A DNA stretch of 64,000 bases from Actinomadura sp. K4S16. Lineage in GTDB: Bacteria; Actinomycetota; Actinomycetes; Streptosporangiales; Streptosporangiaceae. Location: assembly GCF_008327685.1 (NCBI RefSeq), contig NZ_BDDE01000016.1:248001-312000 (forward strand), in the 5' to 3' direction. Positions 53,603 to 62,400 of this stretch are shown piece after piece. The notes beneath the pieces are model-generated. The model was not told the DNA's origin and did not search any database. It worked only from the letters and a program-made list of their open reading frames with translations. Made by a program: the position numbers and the translations under genes. The stretch's first letter is position 1; each line of letters begins with the position of its first letter.

Positions 53603-56299
53603 GTGGCGGGTTCCCCGAGCCGAGGCCCGGTGCCGTACGGCCTTCGCTGCGAGCACCGGGCGGAGCCGCTCGGGATCGACGAGCCCGAGCCGCTGCTGTC
53701 ATGGCGGCTGTCCTCCGGACGGCGCGGGGACGCGCCCGGCGGGTTCCGGGTACGGGTCCGCGCCGAGGACGGCGCCCAGGTCTGGGACTCGGGCCCCGTG
53801 GACGATCCGTCCGCCGTCTCCGTCCGCTACGGAGGCCCCGCGCTGCGGCCCCGCACCCGCTACCGCTGGACGGTCGAGGTCACCGGCACGGACGGCGCCA
53901 CCGCGCGGGAGGAGTCCTGGTTCGAGACCGGGATGCTGAGCCCGTCCGCATGGTCCGCCGCCTGGATCACGCACGACCCGTCCGTCCAGGACGTGGTGGA
54001 CGCGCCGGAGGAGGGCGAGGTCGCCCTCGCCGACCACGGCCTCCAGCCGGCCGTCCGGCTGCGCAGGGCGTTCGAGGCCCCCGCCGCACCGGTCGCCGCG
54101 CGGCTCTACGTCACCGCCCGCGGCCTGTACGAGATCCGCGTCAACGGGACGCGGGTCGGGGACGCCGAACTCGCTCCCGGCTGGACGGACTACCGCGACC
54201 GCATCGACTACCAGGCGTACGACGTCACCGGCCTCGTCCGGACCGGCGCGAACATGCTGGCCGCCACGATCGCGGACGGCTGGTGGAGCGGGTTCGTCGG
54301 CTTCGACGAGCGCCGCTCGGGCGCGCATTACGGAACGTTCCCGCAACTGCTGGCCGAGCTCCACCTCGTGCACGCCGACGGCTCCGCCGACGTCGTCGCG
54401 ACCTGCGGCGACTGGCAGAGCGCGCGGTCGCCCGTCCGGTACGCCGACCTGCTGATGGGGGAGTGCCACGACCTGCGCCGCGAGACCCCCGGCTGGGACC
54501 TGCCGGACGCAGGCCACGACGGCGAGGGATGGCGGACGGCGTGGGTCGCCGCCACCGACCGGAGCCGGCTCACGGCGTCTGTCGCGCCGCCGGTCCGCGC
54601 CGTCCGCGAACTGCCGGCGCGGACGGTCACCCCGCTCGCGGGCGGGGGGTTCCTGGTCGACTTCGGGCAGAACTTCGCCGGCCGCGTCCGGCTCACCGCG
54701 CGCGGCCTGGCCCCCGGCGACCGGGTCGTCATCAGGCACGGCGAGGCCCTGGACGAGGCGGGCGCGCTCTACACCGCCAACCTGCGCACCGCCGACGCGA
54801 CGGACGTGCTGATCGCGGGCGGGGACGCCGAGACCGTCTTCGAACCGCGCTTCACCTACCACGGGTTCCGGTACGCGGAGGTGACCGGCCTGAGCGCGCT
54901 CGACGCGGGCGACATCACCGGCGTGGTGCTGCACAGCGACACGCCCTGGGCGGGGGAGTTCACCTGCTCCGACCCCGACGTCGACCGCCTCCACGAGGCG
55001 ATCTCCTGGGGGCAGCGCTCCAACTTCGTCGGCGTCCCGACCGACTGCCCGCAGCGCGACGAGCGGCTCGGCTGGCTGGCCGACGCGCAGGTCTTCCTGC
55101 CGACCGCCTGCCTCAACGCCGACGTGGCCGCCTTCTTCGACGGCTGGCTGCGCGAGGTGCGGGGCGCGCAGTCGCCGGACGGGGCGTTCGGCAACGTGGC
55201 GCCGAGGCTCGCGGGGGTGTCCGACGAGGGTGCGCCCGGCTGGGGAGACGCGGGCGTCCTCGTTCCCTGGCATCTCTACCGCGTCTACGGGGACGAGCGC
55301 TTCCTGGAGCGCAACCTCGACGCCATGTGCGCGTGGGTCGACCACGTCCACCGGCACAACCCCGACCTCGTGTGGAGCAACCGCACGGGTCCGCACTTCG
55401 CCGACTGGCTCGCGCCCACACCCACGCCGCGCGACGTCCTCGCCACCGCCTACTTCGCCCGCAGCGCCGCGCTGACGGCGCGCGCCGCCGAGGTCGTCGG
55501 CTCGGAGGAGGCCGCGGCGCGGTACGGCGCGCTCGCCGCCCACGTCCGCAAGACGTTCACCGAGCGGTTCGTGTCGGCGGACGGGCGGGTCCACGGCGAC
55601 ACCCAGACCGCCTACCTGCTGGCCCTCGCGTTCGAGCTCCTCCCGGACGACCTGGTCCCGGGCGCGGTGCGGCGCCTCGCCGAGCTGGTCGAGGAGGCCG
55701 GGCCCGGACTCACCACCGGGTTCCTCGGCGTGGGGCTGATCGCGCCGGTCCTCGACGCGCACGGCCGCGCTGACCTCGCGCACGCGCTGCTGCGCCGCAC
55801 CGACCCGCCGTCCTGGCTGTACCCGCTGCGGCACGGCGCGACCACCGTGTGGGAGCGCTGGGACGGCTACACCCCCGAGCGCGGGTTCCAGGCCGCGGCG
55901 ATGAACTCCTTCAACCACTACGCGCTCGGCTCGGTCGGCGAGTGGCTGTACCGGGGCGTCGCCGGCCTCGACCAGGCGCCCGGCTCGACCGGCTACCGCG
56001 AGCTGCTGATCCGGCCGAGGCCCGGCGCCCTCAGCGGGGCGAGCGCGCGGTACGAGTCGGTGCGCGGGCTCGTCTCCACCGGCTGGACCCGCCGCGACGG
56101 CGTGTTCGAGCTGCGGGTGGCGGTACCGCCGGGGGCGACCGCCACCGTCCACATCCCCACCGACGACCCGGCCGGCGTGCGGGAGGGCGGGACACCGGTG
56201 GCGGACGCCCCCGGAGTGTCGGTCGCCGGGACGGGGCCGCGGGAGCTGCGCTGCCGGATCGGCTCCGGGGACTACCGCTTCACGGCGGCCCTTCAATGA
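53603..56299 (+). CDS. GH78 alpha-L-rhamnosidase
   Basis: The 898-residue enzyme has the typical GH78 order: an N-terminal beta-sandwich (PYGLRCEHRAEPLGIDEPEPLLSWRLSSG), a second domain (RLYVTARGLYEIRVNGTRVGDAELAPGWTDY), an (alpha/alpha)6 barrel and a C-terminal beta-sandwich. The signature DCPQRDERLGWLADAQ at 481-496 carries the catalytic-acid Glu487, and TTVWERWDGYTPE holds the probable base Glu. It cleaves terminal alpha-L-rhamnose from plant or microbial glycans and glycosides. There is no signal peptide, so it acts on imported oligosaccharides or glycosides. GTG 53603 has GGAG eight bases upstream. It heads the operon with the ABC transporter. Confidence 0.93.
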   Translation: MAGSPSRGPVPYGLRCEHRAEPLGIDEPEPLLSWRLSSGRRGDAPGGFRVRVRAEDGAQVWDSGPVDDPSAVSVRYGGPALRPRTRYRWTVEVTGTDGATAREESWFETGMLSPSAWSAAWITHDPSVQDVVDAPEEGEVALADHGLQPAVRLRRAFEAPAAPVAARLYVTARGLYEIRVNGTRVGDAELAPGWTDYRDRIDYQAYDVTGLVRTGANMLAATIADGWWSGFVGFDERRSGAHYGTFPQLLAELHLVHADGSADVVATCGDWQSARSPVRYADLLMGECHDLRRETPGWDLPDAGHDGEGWRTAWVAATDRSRLTASVAPPVRAVRELPARTVTPLAGGGFLVDFGQNFAGRVRLTARGLAPGDRVVIRHGEALDEAGALYTANLRTADATDVLIAGGDAETVFEPRFTYHGFRYAEVTGLSALDAGDITGVVLHSDTPWAGEFTCSDPDVDRLHEAISWGQRSNFVGVPTDCPQRDERLGWLADAQVFLPTACLNADVAAFFDGWLREVRGAQSPDGAFGNVAPRLAGVSDEGAPGWGDAGVLVPWHLYRVYGDERFLERNLDAMCAWVDHVHRHNPDLVWSNRTGPHFADWLAPTPTPRDVLATAYFARSAALTARAAEVVGSEEAAARYGALAAHVRKTFTERFVSADGRVHGDTQTAYLLALAFELLPDDLVPGAVRRLAELVEEAGPGLTTGFLGVGLIAPVLDAHGRADLAHALLRRTDPPSWLYPLRHGATTVWERWDGYTPERGFQAAAMNSFNHYALGSVGEWLYRGVAGLDQAPGSTGYRELLIRPRPGALSGASARYESVRGLVSTGWTRRDGVFELRVAVPPGATATVHIPTDDPAGVREGGTPVADAPGVSVAGTGPRELRCRIGSGDYRFTAALQ

Positions 56300-56378
56300 C
56301 GTCCGTTCCCGCGCGGGACGGCCGCGGCCGGGACCGCCACCACCCCGGCGGTCCGCGCCGCGAACGCTAGGAGGAAAG

Positions 56379-57659
56379 ATGACATCGTCGTTCGAGAGGG
56401 CGGCCCTCAGCCGCCGCGGATTCCTGCGGCTGTCCGGCGGCGCCGCCGCCGCGGCCGCGCTGCCGCTGGGCCTCGCCGCCTGCGGAGGGTCGTCGGGCGG
56501 CTCGGGAACCCTGCGCCTGGTGGGCGTCGCCGACCAGCAGAAGGCGCTCGACCTGCTCACCAAGGCCTACACCAAGGCCAAGTTCAGCACGTCGTTCGCG
56601 CCGACCGACCAGGTGCAGACCTCGGTGCGCACCCAGCTCGGCGCGGGCAACGCCCCCGACCTGCACGTGGTCTACCCGGGCAACGGCAGCGCCATGAGCA
56701 TGGCGCAGATCGCGCAGGCGGGGCTGCTCGCCGACCTGAGCGACCAGGCGTGGACGAAGAAGATCCCGGCGAGCCTGAAGCCGGCGTTCCAGAAGGACGG
56801 CAAGACCTTCATCTACTCGGCCGGGTCGAGCGTCATCGGCGCGATCTACAACAAGAAGGCCTTCGCCAAGGCCGGAGTGGAGCCGCCGAAGACCTGGAGC
56901 GAGTTCCTCGACGTCTGCGAGAAGCTCAAGAAGAAGGGCACGGTCCCGATCGCGCTCGGCGCGCAGACCCCCTGGATCACGCAGCTGATCACCTACGCGC
57001 TGGTGCCGTCCACCGTGTACGCCAAGAACCCGCAGTTCGACGCCCAGATGCAGGCGGGCACGGCGTCCTTCGCCAAGTCCGGCTGGGTGGACGCGCTGAA
57101 CATGTACCTGGACCTGCAGAAGCGCGGGTACTTCAACGACAACCCCAACGGCACCACCTTCGAGCAGGCGACGTCCATGGTCGCGACCGGCAAGGCCGCC
57201 ATGGCGATCCAGGTCTCGGCCGTCCTGCCCGACTTCCGCAAGGCCGCACCGGACGCCGCCGACCTGTCGATGTTCCCGGTGCCCGCGGCGGACGACCCGG
57301 CGCAGGTGCGGATCCCCGCGGGGGTCGTCGTCGGGCTCGGCGTCAGCGCCCGCAGCAAGAACAAGGACGCCGCCGAGAAGTTCATCGAGTTCCTCGGCGA
57401 GCAGCAGAACATCAACCGCTGGGCCGAGGCCGTCGCGTGCGTCCCGCTCGTCCGCGACTCCTCCTCCAAGATCGACCCGGTGCTGGAGCCGTTCCTGCCG
57501 TACCTGGACGGCGACAAGGCCGACCCGTTCATGGACCAGGCGTGGCCGAACGCCGAGGTGCAGCCCGCCCACTTCGCGCTGGTCCAAGAGTTGCTCGCGG
57601 GCAAGACCACGGTCGCCGCGGGGCTGGCCAAGCTGGACGAGACCTACCGGAAGAAGTAG
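56379..57659 (+). CDS. ABC sugar-binding lipoprotein, Tat-type signal
   Basis: A solute-binding protein of 426 residues from the extracellular family 1 (sugar) type. The N-terminus has a twin-arginine motif (SRRGFLRL, Arg12-Arg13) and a lipobox (LAACGG) with Cys35, so it should be exported folded and lipid-anchored. The mature part shows LRLVGVADQQKALDLLTKAY, APDLHVVYPG, IYNKKAFAKAGVEPPKTWSEFLDVCEKLK and a C-terminal TVAAGLAKLDETYRKK. Position after GH78 points to rhamnose or rhamnose-containing oligosaccharides as ligand. AGGAGGAAAG precedes ATG 56379. Confidence 0.92.
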   Translation: MTSSFERAALSRRGFLRLSGGAAAAAALPLGLAACGGSSGGSGTLRLVGVADQQKALDLLTKAYTKAKFSTSFAPTDQVQTSVRTQLGAGNAPDLHVVYPGNGSAMSMAQIAQAGLLADLSDQAWTKKIPASLKPAFQKDGKTFIYSAGSSVIGAIYNKKAFAKAGVEPPKTWSEFLDVCEKLKKKGTVPIALGAQTPWITQLITYALVPSTVYAKNPQFDAQMQAGTASFAKSGWVDALNMYLDLQKRGYFNDNPNGTTFEQATSMVATGKAAMAIQVSAVLPDFRKAAPDAADLSMFPVPAADDPAQVRIPAGVVVGLGVSARSKNKDAAEKFIEFLGEQQNINRWAEAVACVPLVRDSSSKIDPVLEPFLPYLDGDKADPFMDQAWPNAEVQPAHFALVQELLAGKTTVAAGLAKLDETYRKK

Positions 57660-57662
57660 CCC

Positions 57663-58637
57663 GTGTCCCCGACCGCACGTCCGGCACCGGCCGCCTCGGC
57701 GGCCGGTGCCGCGGGCCCTCCCGAGCGCGGGGCCCGCCGCCCGGCGCCGTCCCGCCGCCGCAGGCGAGGCGGCTTCCTGACCCCGCCGTGGTGGTTCGCG
57801 GCGCCCGCCCTGCTGGTGTACGCGCTGATCGTCCTCTACCCGAGCGCGAGCGGGATCGTGTACGCCTTCACCGACTGGAACGGCATCGGCGACCGGTCGT
57901 TCGTCGGCGTCGACAACTTCGAGCGCCTGCTGCGGGACGACGCCGCGCGCGGCTCCCTGGTCAACACGCTGCTGCTGACGGTCGCGATCGTGTTCGTCCA
58001 GAACGGCATCGGACTGCTGCTCGCCCTGGGCGTGCACGCGCGCATCAAGTCGCGCACCGTGCTGCGGGTCGTCTTCTTCGCGCCCGCCGTCGTCAGCCCC
58101 GTGATGGTGGCGTTCCTGTGGAAGTACGTCTACAACCCGGCGCCGGACGCGGGGCTCAACGGCATCCTCGGCGCGGTGGGCCTCGGCTCGCTGCGCCAGG
58201 ACTGGCTCGGCGACCCCTCGCTGGCGCTGTGGTCGGTGGCGGGCATGGTGATCTGGCAGTTCGCCGGCTACTCCATGGTCATCTTCCTGGCCGGGCTGGA
58301 GGGGGTGCCCGCGGAGCTGCACGAGGCCGCGATGATCGACGGCGCGGGACGGTTCCAGCGGTTCCGCAGCGTGACCTGGCCGCTGCTCGCCCCCGCCGTC
58401 ACGATCAACGTGATGCTGTCCACGATCGGCGGGCTCAAGCTGTTCGACCAGGTCTACGCGGCCACGAGCGGCGGGCCCGGGCACGCCAGCGAGACGCTCT
58501 CGACCGTCCTGTACAAGCAGGCGTTCGTCTTCGGCAACTACGGCTACAGCACCGCGATCGCGCTGGTGCTGGCGCTGTTCGTCGCCGCGGTCTCGCTGAT
58601 CCAGATCCGTTACCTGCGCGGCCGGGAGGTGGCATGA
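57663..58637 (+). CDS. ABC sugar transporter permease, MalF-type
   Basis: This 324-residue permease has a basic Pro/Ala-rich N-terminus (to about 38) and six spans. The EAA loop reads GVPAELHEAAMIDGAGRFQRFRSVTWPLLAPA, the coupling site for an ATPase. TPPWWFAAPALLVYALIVLYPSASGIVYAFTDWN is the usual start of sugar permeases. GTG 57663 lies 3 bases after the binding-protein stop. The operon has no ATPase gene, so a shared ATPase of MsiK type elsewhere in the genome is expected. Confidence 0.9.
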   Translation: MSPTARPAPAASAAGAAGPPERGARRPAPSRRRRRGGFLTPPWWFAAPALLVYALIVLYPSASGIVYAFTDWNGIGDRSFVGVDNFERLLRDDAARGSLVNTLLLTVAIVFVQNGIGLLLALGVHARIKSRTVLRVVFFAPAVVSPVMVAFLWKYVYNPAPDAGLNGILGAVGLGSLRQDWLGDPSLALWSVAGMVIWQFAGYSMVIFLAGLEGVPAELHEAAMIDGAGRFQRFRSVTWPLLAPAVTINVMLSTIGGLKLFDQVYAATSGGPGHASETLSTVLYKQAFVFGNYGYSTAIALVLALFVAAVSLIQIRYLRGREVA

Positions 58638-59461
58638 GCCTGCGCTACGGAGTGCGCACGTTCGCCCTGGAGATCGTGATGATCGCGGTCGCGGTGGCGT
58701 TCCTGTTCCCGGTGTACGCGCTCATCACGCTGTCGATGAAGGACAAGCAGCAGATCGCGTCGGCGCCGCTGTCGCCGCCGACGTCGCCGACGTTCGGCAA
58801 CTACTCCGACGCATGGTCGCGGGCGTCGCTGGGGTCGGCGCTGCTGAACAGCACCGTGATCACGGTGGCGAGCCTGGTGGCGCTCATCGCGATCGGGGCG
58901 TTCGCCGCCTACTTCCTCGCCCGCTGCGCCTCGCGGCTCGGCTACACGCTGTACGTGCTGTTCCTGCTCGGCATCGTGCTGCCGTTCCAGCTCGGGATGA
59001 TCCCGCTGTTCAAGCTCGCCGACTCGGCGGGCCTGCTCGGCACCTACCAGGGAATGATCATCTTCTACACCGGCATCCAGCTGCCGTTCACGATCTTCCT
59101 GTACACCGGGTTCATCCGGGCGCTGCCGGGCGACTACGCCAACGCTGCGCTGATCGACGGCGCGGGCCACCTCCAGGCCTTCACCCGGGTCGTGTTCCCG
59201 CTGCTGCGGCCGATCACCGGCACGGTGCTGATCCTCAACGCCGTGTTCATCTGGAACGACTTCTTCACCCCGCTGCTGTACCTGGGCGGCTCGGCGCGCG
59301 AGACGGTCCCGGTCCGGATCTTCGCGTTCGTCGGCCAGTACGTCTCGGACTACGGCCTGGTCTTCGCCGGCCTGGTCCTCGCCGCCCTCCCGATCCTCGC
59401 GATCTTCCTGGTCCTGCAGCGGTATGTGATCAAGGGGTTCGCGAGTGGCCTCAAGGGATGA
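58634..59461 (+). CDS. ABC sugar transporter permease, MalG-type
   Basis: A 275-residue permease with six spans and the EAA loop ALPGDYANAALIDGAGHLQAFTRVVFPLLRP. It pairs with the MalF-type permease to form the membrane channel of the presumed rhamnoside importer. Its ATG overlaps the MalF-type stop as ATGA. Its own stop codon (TGA at 59459-59461) lies within the first base triplets of the dispersed G-rich repeat. Confidence 0.9.
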   Translation: MSLRYGVRTFALEIVMIAVAVAFLFPVYALITLSMKDKQQIASAPLSPPTSPTFGNYSDAWSRASLGSALLNSTVITVASLVALIAIGAFAAYFLARCASRLGYTLYVLFLLGIVLPFQLGMIPLFKLADSAGLLGTYQGMIIFYTGIQLPFTIFLYTGFIRALPGDYANAALIDGAGHLQAFTRVVFPLLRPITGTVLILNAVFIWNDFFTPLLYLGGSARETVPVRIFAFVGQYVSDYGLVFAGLVLAALPILAIFLVLQRYVIKGFASGLKG

Positions 59462-62400
59462 GCGGAGCGAACCGGGGGGTGTGGGGGGTCGTCCCCCCAC
59501 AGGGAGCAGGGATGAGCGGAGCGAACCGGGGGGTGTGGGGGGTCGTCCCCCCACAGGAAGCAGGGGTGATCTGGGGGTTTCGGGGCGGTTGCGGGCGGTG
59601 CTGGATGCTCCGCCGCGGGCGTTCTCGCCTGCGCCGATCTGGTGGTGGAGCGGGGAGCGGCTCGATCGGCGGCGGTTGCGCGAGCAGCTCGAACGGTTCG
59701 TGGACGGCGGCGTCCACAACCTGGTCGTGCTGAACCTGGCGCCGTCCGGCCCGATGTTCGGCGCGGACGCCGACGATCCGGCGTTCTTCTCCTCCGCGTG
59801 GTGGGACCTGCTGGACGGCGTCTGCGACGACGCCGCCGAACTGGGCGTCTCGCTCTGGTTCTACGACCAGCTCGGCTTCTCCGGCGCCGATCTGCAAGCG
59901 CGCCTGGTGCGCGACGTCCCGGGGTATGCGGGACGGTGGCTCCGCCCGGACGGGACGACGGAGGTGCGCGGCTTCGACTACCTGTCCGGCGAGGCGTGCG
60001 CGGAACTCCTCGACCGCGTGCACGGCGAGTTCGCGCGGCGGCTGGGGCACCGGCTCGGCAATGTGATCGTCGGGTCGTTCCAGGACGAGCTGCCGTCGCT
60101 GCCGACCTGGTCGGAGGCGTTCGCCGGCGAGTTCGAGCGGCGCCGCGGCTACGACCTGGCACCGCACCTCGGGACGCTGTGGGGGAGCGGGGACGGGGAC
60201 GCCTTCCGGATCCGCCGCGACTACCACCTCACCCGCGCCGAACTGGCCGAGGAGGCGTTCTTCCGGCCGCTGGCCGAATGGCACGAGCGGTTCGGCCTGC
60301 TGCACGGCTGCGACCAGCAGGATCCGGCGCGGGCGGGGCATCCCGTGGACGGGGTCAGGCTGTACGCCGACTACGCGCGCACGCACCGCTGGTTCGGCGC
60401 CCCGGGCTCCGACCACCACGGCGACGCCCGCATCCACTCCTCGCTCGCGCACCTGTACGGCCGGGACCGCACCTGGATCGAGGCCTTCCACTCCAGCGGC
60501 TGGGGCGGGACGCTGGAGGAGACGTTCGACTGGCTGCTGCCGTGGCTGCGGTCCGGGGCGACCCTCTACAATCCGCACGCCGTCTACTACACGACCAAGG
60601 CGGGCTGGTGGGAGTGGGCACCGCCGTCCACCGACTGGCGCCAGCCCTACTGGCGGCACCACCGCGTCTTCGCCGACGCGGTCACGAGATTGTGCTCCGC
60701 CCTCTCGCTGGGACGGCACGTGTGCGAGGTGGCGGTGCTGTTCCCGACCGCGACCGCGCAGGCCGGGACGCGGCTCGACGGCGTGGAACCGGACGCGGCC
60801 CGCGCCCAGGACGTCTACCGGGACCTGGTCGGCGACATGGCCTGGTTCCGGATGGTGCCCGGCACGCTCGACCGGCTGGGGATCGACGCCGACGTCGTGG
60901 ACGACGACTCAGTGCAGCGTGCGACGGTCGCGAAGGGGCGGCTGGAGGTCGCCGACGAGTCGTACGGGCTCGTCGTTCTCCCGTCCTGCACCGTGCTCGA
61001 AGGGGAGACGGCGGGGAGGCTGACCGCGTTCGCCGAGCACGGCGGCCGTGTCGTCGCGGTCGGCACGCCGCCCCGCCGCGGGGTCGGGGACCTGAACGCC
61101 GATGAGGCGGTGGCGCGGCTCCGCGCCGTGCTGGAGATCGTGCCCGACACCGGCGCTCTCGGCCAGGCCCTCGCCGGGGTGGGCCGGGTGGACGCGCCGG
61201 TCCCCGCGCTCGTCCGGGAGGTCGACGGGACCACGGTGGTGTTCCTGACGGCCGCGCCGTCGATGGCCAGCCGCGTTTCGGTGGGACGGCCCGACGAGCG
61301 CGGAGCCGACCTCGGCTGGCTCGACGTGACCTACGACTTCGACCCCGACCGGTACCTGCGGGACATGCGGGTGCGGGTCCGCGGCGTGACCGGCCCGGCG
61401 TTCGTCGCGAGCCCGTTCGGGGGCCCGCCGCGCCCGCTGGAGACGCGCGCGGTGGACGGGACGTCCGTCGAGGTGGTCGTCCCGTTCGACGACGGGCCCG
61501 CCGCGCTGCTCCTCTTCCCCGGCGGCGAGGAAGCCGCAGCCGAAGAACTGGCCGCCGCGCCCGAGGAGACCGTCCTCGATCTCGGCACGTCCTGGGCGAT
61601 GGACCTGGTCCCCACCCTCGACAACACCTGGGGCGACTTCGCCCGGCCCGCCGGAGACGACGTCCCGCTGGAGTGCTGGACCATGAGCCACCGGACGGAC
61701 GAGGAGACGGAGTGGTCCGACGCGCACGCCACGTTCGGCCCCCACGGCGTGTGGAGCAGGGAGGGGGAGGAGGAATGGCGGCCCTTCGTGTACTCCGACT
61801 CCCGGGGCATCCGCAAGGACACCTTGCACCGCGCATACCTCGGGCCGAAGGGGCACGTTCCTGAAGAGTTCCTCGACTTCGGCGAGGTCAAGGCCGGGGA
61901 CGCGGTCGTGCTCCGGACCCGCCTGACCGTGCCCGGCGAAGGCGGCTTCGTGGCCGTGGGCGCGGCCGCCGCAAAGACGCTGCGGATCGACGGCGCCACC
62001 GCCCCGCTTGACGACCAGGGCTGCCTGGCCATTGCCGAGACCCACGTTCCCGCAGGTGAACATGACGTCGAGGTCCGGCTCGTCCCCGACGAGGACGTGC
62101 GGCTGCGCGCCCACCTCGCCGTGGTCGCCGACCGCGACCGCTACCGGCGGCCGGAGTGGATCACCACGGCGGGCCCGGCGCGGCCCGGTGCTGAGATCAC
62201 GCTCAGCGTCCCCCTCCCGGTGTCCGCCGCCGGAGCGGTGCTCCAGGTCGCCTCGGCGGCGTCCTGCCGCGTCCTCGTCGACGGCGAGGAGATCGGACGG
62301 CAAGGAGGGTTCGACCCGTACGCCGAGCAGGAGGTCCCGCGCGTCGGCCGCTACCGCGTGACGGGCGGTGAACTGGCCCTCGTCCTCACCGAGGGCGGCC

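Noticed and set aside
59458-59565. Separate small protein encoded by the tandem repeat (MSGANRGVWGV twice)
   Set aside because: The frame is a product of the dispersed repeat, which appears in other contexts as non-coding or in other frames.
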